Shown: piece after piece, positions 7,431-15,599 of the stretch
How positions within the stretch are numbered: position 1 is the stretch's first letter
Layout of the letters: each line of letters opens with the position of its first letter
Assembly: GCA_020861185.1 (NCBI GenBank)
Contig: JAJBSV010000002.1
Span: forward strand, 186,001 to 250,000
DNA: 64,000 nt
Source: Ruminococcus sp.
GTDB taxonomy: Bacteria > Bacillota > Clostridia > Oscillospirales > Ruminococcaceae
Direction of reading: 5' to 3'
Program-made: the position numbers and the translations under genes
The notes under the pieces: model-generated
The model's input: only the letters and a program-made list of their open reading frames with translations
What the model was told of the DNA's origin: nothing
The model's database searches: none

Positions 7431-8697
7431 TAATCTACGCCTCAAGCTCATCGGCGCCACGATGTTTTCACTCATAATAGTTCTTTCGGTTGTGGTCGGG
7501 GTTATCACCTATTCTACTTATCGCGGAATTATCGACGATGCGGATGCCGTTCTGGCACTCTTGGCGGACAACGGCGGAGACTTCCCCGACAAGGTGGAAA
7601 CGCCTCCGGACGACGACGGCATAGACCCGAGCGGCGGAAACGGCGGTGCGAACAACAGGCAGAACGCCATTCTTGAATCCCCTGAGCTCGAATATGAAAC
7701 GAGATACTTCACCGTCACCTTCAACAACCGCTCGGGAAATCTTGTTTCCATCAATACCGGCAAGATTGCCGCCGTTGATAGCTCAGCCGCCGTCGAATAT
7801 GCCGAGAGCGTTCTCGAAAAGAGATCGACAAAAGGCTTTGTCGACGATTACAGATATCTTGTTCATGAGAGCGAGACCGAAACGACGGTCGTATTCCTTG
7901 ACTGTGCAAGAAACCTCTCGACCTTCAGAACAGTTATCACGGCGAGCCTCGGAATTTCGGTTGCCGGACTTGTGATGGTGCTTGTTCTCCTGATTTTCCT
8001 TTCGGGAAGAATTGTCAAGCCTTTCTGGGAAAACTATGAGAAACAGCGCAGGTTCATCACCGACGCCGGTCACGACCTCAAAACTCCCCTGACGGTTATC
8101 GGTGCCGATGCCGAAGTATTGGAGATGGATATCGGTGAAAACGAGTGGATAACCGACATCCGGAATCAGGTCACCCGCCTTACCGACATGACAAACAGCC
8201 TTATAACGCTGTCAAGGATGGAAGAGCCGGAACCGCAGTATCAGATGATTGACTTCCCTCTTTCGGACATTGTTGAAGAGACCCTTGAAGAATACCGGTC
8301 TCTGGCGAAGACTCAGGGCAAGAACCTTTCCGGCTCCGTTCAGCCGATGATAAGCCTCTGCGGAGACGAAAAGGCGATAAGAAGGCTTCTTGCGGTACTT
8401 CTTGACAACGCAATGAAATATTCGGACGAGAACGGCACCATAAGTCTTACCCTCGAACAGCAGAGGGGCTCAATCCGGCTGTCGGTGTTCAACACCTGCC
8501 CCTATATGCCGAAGGATAGCCTGCCGCACCTCTTTGACAGATTCTATCGGACGGATGAAAGCCGCAACTCGCAGACAGGCGGCTATGGCTTGGGGCTTTC
8601 GATTGCCGCGGCTATCGTCACCGCCCACAAGGGAAAGATTTCCGCCTCGACTACGGACGAGAAATCGCTCCTGATGACTGTCACATTACCTTCATGA
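7423..8697 (+). CDS. Membrane sensor histidine kinase
   Basis: A 424-residue kinase starting MINNLRLKLIGATMF at the ATG overlapping the regulator's stop. TM1 is at about 10-33. An extracytoplasmic domain of roughly 130 residues includes a low-complexity acidic/glycine stretch (PPDDDGIDPSGGNGGANN). TM2 lies at about 165-188. I see no clear HAMP domain before the dimerisation helix. The H-box GHDLKTP places the phospho-accepting histidine at about residue 217. The catalytic domain shows the N-box DNAMKYS, the F-box region LFDRFYR and the G-box GGYGLGLSIA. It should phosphorylate the preceding regulator in response to an envelope or extracellular cue. Confidence 0.92.
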   Translation: MINNLRLKLIGATMFSLIIVLSVVVGVITYSTYRGIIDDADAVLALLADNGGDFPDKVETPPDDDGIDPSGGNGGANNRQNAILESPELEYETRYFTVTFNNRSGNLVSINTGKIAAVDSSAAVEYAESVLEKRSTKGFVDDYRYLVHESETETTVVFLDCARNLSTFRTVITASLGISVAGLVMVLVLLIFLSGRIVKPFWENYEKQRRFITDAGHDLKTPLTVIGADAEVLEMDIGENEWITDIRNQVTRLTDMTNSLITLSRMEEPEPQYQMIDFPLSDIVEETLEEYRSLAKTQGKNLSGSVQPMISLCGDEKAIRRLLAVLLDNAMKYSDENGTISLTLEQQRGSIRLSVFNTCPYMPKDSLPHLFDRFYRTDESRNSQTGGYGLGLSIAAAIVTAHKGKISASTTDEKSLLMTVTLPS

Positions 8698-8722
8698 AAC
8701 TTTGACCTTATTTTCACTTTTA

Positions 8723-8760
8723 TTTAAGGCAGACTTAAGGAATGTAAAGTATACTTTAAG
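8723..8760 (+). promoter_or_regulatory. Promoter with TTAAG repeats before the VTC operon
   Basis: TTTAAGGCAGACTTAAGG (8723-8740) has two TTAAG half-sites exactly 11 bp apart. TATACT (8750-8755) lies 10 bp downstream as a likely -10, and another TTTAAG sits at 8755-8760. The layout copies that at 6686-6721. From here to the VTC start at 8895 is an untranslated leader of about 130 nt that contains GGGGATCCCC and other small palindromes but no riboswitch I recognise. Confidence 0.58.
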
Positions 8761-8894
8761 CAATCCCTGAGGCGCATCCGCCATTCGTACCCTTTCTGAA
8801 CTCCTTTCGGAATCCCAATAGCTGGTGTGCCCGGGGATCCCCCCATTTATGATTTAGAATTCGCAAACACCCTGAAATCTTAAGGAGGACCACA

Positions 8895-9653
8895 ATGGAC
8901 TATCAAGTCACGTTCAAGCGCTATGAAGTCAAGTATATGCTGACCCGCGCCCAGAAGTACGCGATAAAAGAAGCAATGCGACCTTATATGGAGCTCGACA
9001 AGTACGGAAGAACGACAATCAGAAACATATACTTCGATACCGAAAACTACCGCCTCATAAGGCACTCGCTCGAAAGCCCTACTTACAAAGAAAAATTAAG
9101 ACTTCGGAGCTATAAGAAGGTCGGTCCCGAGGATCCGGCTTTTGTGGAGCTCAAGAAGAAATACAAGTCGGTCGTCTACAAAAGAAGGCTCGAGATGCCC
9201 GCAGGCGAAGCGACACTTTGCTTACTGCATGGTATTCCCCTTCCCGTTCACTCGCAGATTGCGAACGAGATTGAATATTTCAGAAGCTACTACGGCGACT
9301 TAAGACCGGCAATGTTTATCTCCTATGAAAGAGAAGCATACTATTCGGACGACGGCTCGGATTTCAGAGTCACGTTTGACGAAAACATTCTCTCCCACCA
9401 GGACGACTTTTCACTTGCAAGTGACGCCTATGGGCTTTCGCTTCTCCCGGACGGCATGACACTTATGGAAATTAAGACCTCGGGCGGATATCCGCTTTGG
9501 ATGAGCCACGAACTCAACCGCCTCGGAATCTTCAAAACATCCTTTTCGAAATACGGGACGGCTTATCGCAGGATGTTCGAAGAGCACAGCCTGAGCCACA
9601 CAGCACCCGTAAACACAATACAAGTAACAACCGGAGGACGTCTTTATGCTTGA
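8895..9653 (+). CDS. VTC-domain (polyphosphate-polymerase-like) protein
   Basis: A 252-residue cytosolic VTC-domain protein. In eukaryotes this tunnel-shaped domain (Vtc4) polymerises polyphosphate from ATP. The expected basic tunnel residues are visible: RYEVKYML at the start, NIYFDT, the RLRSY arginines, FVELKKKYKSVVYKRRLEMP, and MEIKTSGGYPLW near the end, where the Glu would bind metal. Bacterial VTC proteins commonly sit next to DUF4956 genes, as here, where the two overlap by 8 bp. The bacterial product and its use are not established. The conserved residues suggest an active NTP-dependent polymerase. The AAGGAGG site is ideal, and the upstream regulator sites suggest signal-dependent expression. 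Confidence 0.88.
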   Translation: MDYQVTFKRYEVKYMLTRAQKYAIKEAMRPYMELDKYGRTTIRNIYFDTENYRLIRHSLESPTYKEKLRLRSYKKVGPEDPAFVELKKKYKSVVYKRRLEMPAGEATLCLLHGIPLPVHSQIANEIEYFRSYYGDLRPAMFISYEREAYYSDDGSDFRVTFDENILSHQDDFSLASDAYGLSLLPDGMTLMEIKTSGGYPLWMSHELNRLGIFKTSFSKYGTAYRRMFEEHSLSHTAPVNTIQVTTGGRLYA

Positions 9654-10341
9654 CAATCTTTTCAAAGGAATTTTCGATTCGGACACTGCTTCAACTATCG
9701 CTGTTTCAGACTTCTTGACCTGCGTGGTTTCCGCACTTTTAATAGGACTGATTCTGGCGTTATGCTATATGTACAAGACCAGATATACAAAGAGCTTTGT
9801 TGCGACAATCGCGCTTTTGCCGGCGGTTGTGTGCGTTGTTATAATGATGGTAAACGGCAATATCGGCACTGCGGTTGCGGTTGCGGGAGCTTTCAGCCTC
9901 GTGAGATTCCGTTCCGCCGCGGGAACAGCAAAGGAAATACTGGCAATCTTTCTCGCAATGGGCACAGGGCTTGTCGTCGGAATGGGCTACATAGGATTCG
10001 GATTCCTGTGCGCCGTTCTCTTCGGAGCTGTAAGCATGCTCTACTCTACCCTTGACTTCGGTGTGAAGAAGAGAGCCCAGAAATACAAGACTATTCACAT
10101 CACTATTCCCGAAGACCTCGACTATACGGGAGTTTTCGACGACCTCATGAAGGAGTACACCTCCGAGCATGAGCTCACCCACGTCAAGACCACCAACATG
10201 GGAAGTCTTTATCGTCTTACTTATGACATCGTTCTTAGAGACCCCTCAAAGGAAAAAGAATTTATCGACCAGCTCCGTTGCCGCAACGGCAACCTTGAGA
10301 TTTCCATCTCGAAGCAGGAAAATCAGGTTGCGGAGCTCTGA
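9646..10341 (+). CDS. DUF4956 membrane protein
   Basis: A 231-residue protein with four predicted membrane helices in the first about 140 residues. They include the conserved NGNIGTAVAVAGAFSLVRFRSAAGTAKEI segment diagnostic of DUF4956. A soluble C-terminal domain of about 85 residues follows (IHITIPEDLDYTGVFDDLMKEY...), ferredoxin-fold-like by eye. The gene overlaps the VTC gene by 8 bp, so the proteins are probably made in equal amounts and may form a complex, with the VTC enzyme feeding a product through or onto the membrane. No reaction is established for the family. The fixed VTC-DUF4956 pairing across clostridia is the main functional clue. Confidence 0.85.
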   Translation: MLDNLFKGIFDSDTASTIAVSDFLTCVVSALLIGLILALCYMYKTRYTKSFVATIALLPAVVCVVIMMVNGNIGTAVAVAGAFSLVRFRSAAGTAKEILAIFLAMGTGLVVGMGYIGFGFLCAVLFGAVSMLYSTLDFGVKKRAQKYKTIHITIPEDLDYTGVFDDLMKEYTSEHELTHVKTTNMGSLYRLTYDIVLRDPSKEKEFIDQLRCRNGNLEISISKQENQVAEL

Positions 10342-10377
10342 TACGCGGTTTGTGACTGCGTAAGGAGAATAGAAAAT

Positions 10378-13170
10378 ATGAATCACAGGATAAAGAAAAT
10401 TTTGTCGCTTATGACTGTGGTGGCTTTGCTTACTACATGTCTTGCGGGATGCTCATCGAGCGCTTCAAGCACCGACAATCCCCTTGTGACCATCGACTCG
10501 AGCGAGATGTTCCTTGAGATAGTCGATTCGGAGATTATCGAAGCTGACCCCGAGACGATGTTTACAGATGCCACCTCTTCCGATTCGGGCGAGCTGTTCA
10601 GCGACGAGGATTACGAAATCGGCTATGACGAAGAAACGAGCGACACCATTACCCTTTCGGGTACGTCGGCTTCGAGCGATTCTTCGTCGGTCACAATTTC
10701 GGGAAGCACCGTTACAATCACCGATGAAGGAACCTATATTGTAAGCGGAACCCTCGACGACGGCATGATTATTGTCGACGCCGACAGCAAGGACGATATC
10801 CAGATTGTCCTGAACGGCGTTTCAATCACAAGCAAGACCTCTGCGACTATATACGTTCTCAATGCCGACAAGGTTTATATCACGACCGCCTCGGGAACCT
10901 CGAACACTCTTGCGAACGGCGGAAGCTACGTTGCCATCGACGAGAACAACATTGATGCGGTCATCTATTCAAAGGACGACCTGACCCTCAACGGGTCTGG
11001 AACCCTCACTATAAACGCCAACGCCGGTCATGGGATTGTATCGAAAGATGACTTGGTCATCACAAGCGGAACCTACGAAATTACCGCCGCAAGCCACGGC
11101 TTTAGCGGCAAGGACTGCGTCAACATTGCGGGCGGAACCTTCACCATTTCTGCCAGCAAGGACGGAATCCATTCGGAAAATTCGGATGATACATCCCTCG
11201 GCTATATTTATATCACCGGCGGAACATTCGATATCACGGCTTCCGACGACGGAATAAGTGCATCGAATAATATCACCATAAGCGACGGCAGCTTCACGAT
11301 TGATTCTGTCGACGAAGGCATCGTGGCGGATCTGGCTGTCATTATCACCGATTCGACAATCGATATAACCTCCGACAGCCACGGACTTTTGGCTTGCGAG
11401 AGCGTGAGAATCGCCGACGGCACAATTACAATAAATTCCTCGAAGGACGGAATCCACTCGGAGAGCTCCGAGGACACTACTATCGGATTTGTCTATATCT
11501 CCGGCGGAACGCTCAAGATTTCGGCTGACGATGACGGAATCAGCGCGGCGACATACGTCACCATCGAAGGCGGCAACATCACCATTAATGCGGGGCTTTC
11601 GACCTCGAATACAAGCCTGAAAGGTATTAAGGCAACAAGCTCAATAAAAGTTACAGGTGGCACCCTGACGATTGATTCGGCGGACGACGCATTGCACTCG
11701 GATGCGAGCATCACGATTTCGGGCGGAACGTTCACCATCGACGCCGAAGACGACGGAATCCATGCGGACACTACTCTTCAGATTACTTCCCTGTCATCCG
11801 CCAAGATTACGGCAGGCGGGCACGGTCTTTCTGCGGGAGAAAGCGTGAGAATCGCTAAGGGCAATTACACCATAACATCCACAAAAGACGGCATCCACGC
11901 CGAGGATTCGGACGATACCACAATCGGGTTCGTCTACATCTCGGGCGGCAACTTCACAATAAACGCCGACGGCGACGGAATCAGCGCGGCAACATATTTG
12001 CAGATTGAAGACGGCGATTTCGACATCACCACAGCAGACGGGGCGGGAGAGGTTTCGACTTCTTACACCTCAGGCGGAGCCTTCAGCTGGGACGGTTGGA
12101 GTTCGGGTTCAAGCTCGGATGACTCGTCGAGCACCAAGGGCTTGAAGGGCGGCTCATCGGTCACCGTTTCAGGCGGAACCTTCAACATAGATTCCGAGGA
12201 CGACGGCGTCCATTCGAACGGCGACGTTACCATCTCAGGTGGAACCTTTAACATTGCGACCGGCGACGACGGAATGCACGCAGACGATGCGCTTACCATC
12301 TCGGGCGGCACAATAAGCATCTCGCAGAGCTACGAAGGGCTCGAGGGCACAACGGTCGTCATCTCGGGCGGAAATATAGACCTCGTTTCGAGCGACGACG
12401 GCATCAATGCCGCAGGCGGAGGCGATTCGAGCGGCTTCGGTGGATTCGGCGGCTTCGGCGGAGACTCGTTCTCCTCGAGCAGTTCATCCTCAAGTATTAC
12501 AATTTCTGGCGGCGTCATCTATGTCAAGGCGAGCGGCGACGGACTCGATTCGAACGGAACACTTACGATGTCCGGCGGCGAGCTTTATGTCTCAGGTCCC
12601 ACGACGAGTGCCGATGCTCCCGTTGACTGGGAAACTTCCGGAACCATTACCGGCGGAACGCTCATAGCGGTCGGTGCTTCGGGAATGCAGGAGAACTTCG
12701 GCTCGAATTCGACCCAAGGCTCGATGCTTCTCTCGGCAAGCGGCTCCTTGGGCGACACCATTACTCTTAAAGATTCAAGCGGCAACGTGCTTGTCTCATA
12801 CACATGCAGTTCTTCTTACTCCTGCATCCTGATAAGCTGTCCTTCGCTCACTACCGGCTCGACCTATACAGTCACCTACGGCAATAACAGCACATCGGTT
12901 ACCCTTTCAAGCCTTATCTACAGTGAAACCACAGGCATGGGCGGAATGACCGGCGGCAACATTGGCGGCGGCAACATTGACATAGGCGGCAGAGGCGACA
13001 ATAACAACTCTGACAACGGAATGACTACTCCCGATTCCGGTTCCATTCCTGACGGAGATATGGGAGGCAACATAATGGGCGACATGGGCGGCAACCAAGG
13101 AGGCTTCGGCGGCGGAGGCGGTCGAGGCGGCGACATGGGTAGCAACATAAACGGCGGCACCCAAACTTAA
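10378..13170 (+). CDS. Large beta-helix carbohydrate-binding lipoprotein (Cthe_2159/DUF4353-like)
   Basis: A 930-residue surface protein. The signal peptide ends in the lipobox LTTCLAGC (lipidated Cys at about 25). An acidic linker follows, then from about residue 95 to 770 many 20-25-residue repeats of the type ISGGTFxIxxxDDGIHS. These predict a right-handed parallel beta-helix resembling Cthe_2159, a clostridial polygalacturonate-binding protein with calcium sites. The DDG/SDDGI loops are likely Ca2+ ligands. The C-terminus (about 855-930) is a low-complexity Gly/Asn/Asp tail (GGMTGGNIGGGNIDIGG). It lies 36 bp after DUF4956 in the same operon. I infer a pectin- or fibre-binding adhesin displayed under control of the upstream two-component system. 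No catalytic motif is visible. Confidence 0.85.
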   Translation: MNHRIKKILSLMTVVALLTTCLAGCSSSASSTDNPLVTIDSSEMFLEIVDSEIIEADPETMFTDATSSDSGELFSDEDYEIGYDEETSDTITLSGTSASSDSSSVTISGSTVTITDEGTYIVSGTLDDGMIIVDADSKDDIQIVLNGVSITSKTSATIYVLNADKVYITTASGTSNTLANGGSYVAIDENNIDAVIYSKDDLTLNGSGTLTINANAGHGIVSKDDLVITSGTYEITAASHGFSGKDCVNIAGGTFTISASKDGIHSENSDDTSLGYIYITGGTFDITASDDGISASNNITISDGSFTIDSVDEGIVADLAVIITDSTIDITSDSHGLLACESVRIADGTITINSSKDGIHSESSEDTTIGFVYISGGTLKISADDDGISAATYVTIEGGNITINAGLSTSNTSLKGIKATSSIKVTGGTLTIDSADDALHSDASITISGGTFTIDAEDDGIHADTTLQITSLSSAKITAGGHGLSAGESVRIAKGNYTITSTKDGIHAEDSDDTTIGFVYISGGNFTINADGDGISAATYLQIEDGDFDITTADGAGEVSTSYTSGGAFSWDGWSSGSSSDDSSSTKGLKGGSSVTVSGGTFNIDSEDDGVHSNGDVTISGGTFNIATGDDGMHADDALTISGGTISISQSYEGLEGTTVVISGGNIDLVSSDDGINAAGGGDSSGFGGFGGFGGDSFSSSSSSSSITISGGVIYVKASGDGLDSNGTLTMSGGELYVSGPTTSADAPVDWETSGTITGGTLIAVGASGMQENFGSNSTQGSMLLSASGSLGDTITLKDSSGNVLVSYTCSSSYSCILISCPSLTTGSTYTVTYGNNSTSVTLSSLIYSETTGMGGMTGGNIGGGNIDIGGRGDNNNSDNGMTTPDSGSIPDGDMGGNIMGDMGGNQGGFGGGGGRGGDMGSNINGGTQT

Positions 13171-13172
13171 TC

Positions 13173-13263
13173 ACGGGTAAAACCCGTCCGGATGAACGTC
13201 TTCTACATTTTCACCAGCGTTTTTTCACCCTCACTTCCTGTTAGTTCATCCGGGCGGTTTTAC
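13173..13263 (+). terminator. Long imperfect inverted repeat after the beta-helix gene
   Basis: The segment at 13177-13197 pairs almost perfectly with 13244-13263 (GTTCATCCGGGCGGTTTTAC), enclosing about 46 nt. ACGGGT/ACCCGT (13173-13187) is an alternative local hairpin that excludes it. It may be the operon's 3' end, or a small MITE-like element with about 20-bp terminal inverted repeats. Confidence 0.5.
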
Positions 13264-13310
13264 TATACTTCAACAAGAAATTAACTCTCCTCCATATTCA
13301 GATACCTCAA

Positions 13311-13350
13311 AAAAAGCCCGGGCAAGGAAATAATCCTTGTCCGGGCTTTT
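13311..13350. terminator. Bidirectional terminator
   Basis: AAAAGCCCGGGCAAGGA pairs with TCCTTGTCCGGGCTTTT. There are T-runs on both strands, so it ends both the beta-helix operon and the convergent kdgK transcript. Confidence 0.88.
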
Positions 13351-13368
13351 ATTTGTGCTTGTATTTTC

Positions 13369-14394
13369 TTATCTCCGAACTCTTCCGGATGCGTTGCCGC
13401 CGGCAAGGGACTCAACTTCCGCTACCGAGCAGAGGTTGAAGTCGTGCTCGATAGAGTGCTTCAGGCAGGAAGCCGCAACCGCGAAGTCGATTGCCTTCTG
13501 GGGCTCGTAGCCGTTCATCAAAGAATAGATGAGTCCGCCGCCGAAGCTGTCGCCTCCGCCGACACGGTCGACGATGTGCATGTGGTACTGCTTCGAGAAG
13601 TAGGCGTTGTCGCCTGTGTAGAGCATACCAGCCCAGTCGTTGTCGTTAGCGGAGATTGAGGAGCGAAGAGTGATTGCAACGTGACTGCAACCGAATCTTT
13701 CGTGGAGCTGACGGGCGACGCTGATGTAGCCCTCGTGATTGAGCTTGCCGGAGTCGATGTCGGTGTTCTCGGCTTCGATTCCGAAGACGTCCTTGGCGTC
13801 CTCCTCGTTCGAGATGCAGACGTCGACATAAGGAACAATCTTACTCATGCACTCACGAGCCTGTTCCCTTGTCCAAAGCTTCTTTCTGTAATTCAGATCA
13901 CAGCTTACGGTTACGCCCTTTGCGTGAGCCGCCTTGACTGCGTCGAGGCAGATTTCGGGGAGCTCGCCGCCGAGAGCCGGAGTGATGCCGGTGAAGTGGA
14001 ACCACTTGGCGCCCTCAAAAATCTTGTCCCAATCGAACTCTTCCCTCTTGGCAAGAGAAATCGCACTGTAGGCTCTGTCATAGATGACCTTCGAAGGTCT
14101 CTGAGAAGCGCCTTTTTCTGCAAAGTAGATTCCCACTCTGTCACCGCCTCTGATAATGTCACTTGTGTCAACGCCGTAGCGACGAAGCTCGTTTACCGCC
14201 GCCTGACCTATTTCGTGCTTCGGAAGCTTGGTGACAAACGAAGCATCCACGCCATAGTTGGCGAGCGAAACCGCAACGTTGGCTTCTCCGCCGCCGAAGG
14301 TTGCTTCGTATGAATTAGCCTGCAAAAATCTTAAATATCCTTCGGGGTTGAGTCTGAGCATAATTTCGCCGAAGGTTACCGCTTTATTTCCCAT
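13369..14394 (-). CDS. kdgK: 2-keto-3-deoxygluconate kinase (PfkB family)
   Basis: A 341-residue ribokinase-family sugar kinase. It has the N-terminal substrate-binding pattern GEIMLRLNPEGYLRF and GGGEANVAVSLANYG, and the C-terminal PfkB signature VDRVGGGDSFGGGLIYSL, whose Asp is the catalytic base and whose Gly-rich loop forms the anion hole. It phosphorylates 2-keto-3-deoxy-D-gluconate from mannonate dehydratase to KDPG. The next step is catalysed by the KDPG aldolase encoded 17 bp upstream in the same operon. The divergent uxuA-uxuB genes supply the substrate, which makes KDG the natural assignment within PfkB. Confidence 0.9.
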   Translation of the reverse strand: MGNKAVTFGEIMLRLNPEGYLRFLQANSYEATFGGGEANVAVSLANYGVDASFVTKLPKHEIGQAAVNELRRYGVDTSDIIRGGDRVGIYFAEKGASQRPSKVIYDRAYSAISLAKREEFDWDKIFEGAKWFHFTGITPALGGELPEICLDAVKAAHAKGVTVSCDLNYRKKLWTREQARECMSKIVPYVDVCISNEEDAKDVFGIEAENTDIDSGKLNHEGYISVARQLHERFGCSHVAITLRSSISANDNDWAGMLYTGDNAYFSKQYHMHIVDRVGGGDSFGGGLIYSLMNGYEPQKAIDFAVAASCLKHSIEHDFNLCSVAEVESLAGGNASGRVRR

Positions 14395-14411
14395 GTCTGT
14401 GTCCTCCTATA

Positions 14412-15371
14412 TTACTTTTTCTGTACGAGATGAATTGCGAAGCCCATGAATTCGTCCTTGAAGTATACCGCACCTGTCGGGATTGTGGACTCATCCGCAA
14501 ATTCGTAGCCCTGTGACTTGAAGTATGCAACGGCACGGGCAGTCGAATTCGTGGCGATTGCGATGTGACCGTACTTGCCGGGCTTCGGGGTCTTGCAGAT
14601 TTCAATCTTCTTATCTGCCGTGAATACCGAGGAATTGCCCTCGTTATAGCTGAAGCCAAACATAGTCTCAAAAAGCTTGGCTGCCTTCATTGCCTCCTCA
14701 GGAGCGTCGCAGTTGATTCCCATGTGAGCAAACTCGAGACCGAGCATTGCGTGAACGGCTTCTTTCGTAAGACGGGTAATTTCAGCCCAGTTTCCGGCAT
14801 CAATCAAGTCCTTCTTGACCATCCATGTGCCGCCGCAGGCGATTATCTTGTTGAACTTGATATAGTCGACGAGATTAGTTGCATTTACACCGCCGGTCGG
14901 GATGAATCTTAGCTTCTGATAGGGTGCCGAAACGGCTTTAAGCTTGGCGAGACCGCCGTTCTGCTCTGCCGGGAAGAACTTGACGATATCGAGCCCTAAG
15001 CTCATAGCCTGCTCCATTTCGCCGGGAGTTGCGGTTCCGGGCATTATGACTGCGCCCTTCGAGAGTGCGTACCTGACAATCTCAGGATTGAAGCCGGGGG
15101 TGACTATGAATTCTACTCCTGCATCGAGAGCATCGTCGACCTGCTCCTTTGTAAGAACCGTTCCCGCTCCTACGAGCATTTCGGGGAGCTCTTTTCTGAT
15201 TCTCATGATGGCTTCCTTGGCGCAGGCGGTTCTGAAGGTGATTTCAGCCGCCGGAAGACCGCCGTCGCAAAGAGCCTTCACAAGAGGAACAGCCTTGTCC
15301 GGGTCCTCAATCGCGATTACGGGGAGGATTCCGAGATTATAAATTTTATCTGCAATAGCTTGATAAGACAT
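14412..15371 (-). CDS. eda: KDPG/KHG aldolase fused to a C-terminal VOC-like domain
   Basis: A 319-residue protein. Residues about 1-205 are a class I KDPG/KHG aldolase: LPVIAIEDPDKAVPLVKALCDGG, the catalytic Glu in AAEITFRT, VGAGTVLT, the Schiff-base Lys in DIVKFFPAE, and PTGGVNATN. It cleaves KDPG to pyruvate and glyceraldehyde-3-phosphate. Ordinary Eda is about 205-215 residues. Here about 110 more residues (FAHMGINCDAPEEAMKAAKLFETMFGFSYNEGN...GHIAIATNSTARAVAYFKSQGYEF) look like a glyoxalase/VOC fold. The extra domain might bind a metal and a 2-oxo acid or dispose of a by-product; this is speculation. It shares a consensus promoter with kdgK. Confidence 0.9.
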   Translation of the reverse strand: MSYQAIADKIYNLGILPVIAIEDPDKAVPLVKALCDGGLPAAEITFRTACAKEAIMRIRKELPEMLVGAGTVLTKEQVDDALDAGVEFIVTPGFNPEIVRYALSKGAVIMPGTATPGEMEQAMSLGLDIVKFFPAEQNGGLAKLKAVSAPYQKLRFIPTGGVNATNLVDYIKFNKIIACGGTWMVKKDLIDAGNWAEITRLTKEAVHAMLGLEFAHMGINCDAPEEAMKAAKLFETMFGFSYNEGNSSVFTADKKIEICKTPKPGKYGHIAIATNSTARAVAYFKSQGYEFADESTIPTGAVYFKDEFMGFAIHLVQKK

Positions 15372-15408
15372 CGCTTTATCCGCTCCTTTGAAATTTTATT
15401 ACAGCTTA

Positions 15409-15437
15409 ATTATAAATGCTTGCGGGATAATTGTCAA
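15409..15437 (-). promoter_or_regulatory. eda-kdgK promoter
   Basis: On the minus strand TTGACA (15437-15432), a 17-bp spacer and TATAAT (15414-15409) form a perfect consensus promoter about 40 bp before the eda start. Confidence 0.85.
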
Positions 15438-15488
15438 TAATCCAGAATTCAAATTCAGAAAAAAGTCTATGCAATACTTAAAAAGGTC

Positions 15489-15517
15489 TTGAAAAGAATC
15501 ACGCAAAATGTTATTAT
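15489..15517 (+). promoter_or_regulatory. uxuA promoter
   Basis: TTGAAA (15489-15494), 17 bp, then TATTAT (15512-15517). It is divergent from the eda promoter, with about 50 bp between the two -35 boxes where a shared hexuronate regulator could bind. A leader hairpin based on GTTGC/GCAAC follows. Confidence 0.6.
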
Positions 15518-15599
15518 TATCTTGTGAAATACTGAGTTGCCGTTTGCGCGCCCAGTGCCCGCAACGGACTCTATATATATTTGAAAGGCTGTGGTTATA

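Noticed and set aside
8829-8842. CCCGGGGATCC, like a cloning-vector polylinker (SmaI-BamHI), upstream of the VTC gene
   Set aside because: The flanking bases do not continue as vector polylinker, and the palindrome GGGGATCCCC fits natural sequence in an untranslated leader.
8761-8894. Possible riboswitch in the VTC leader
   Set aside because: I looked for c-di-GMP, lysine, cobalamin, SAM and purine patterns and saw none; only small palindromes are present.
13681-14313. 210-residue plus-strand frame opposite kdgK
   Set aside because: Shadow frame; kdgK on minus has a complete PfkB signature and operon context.
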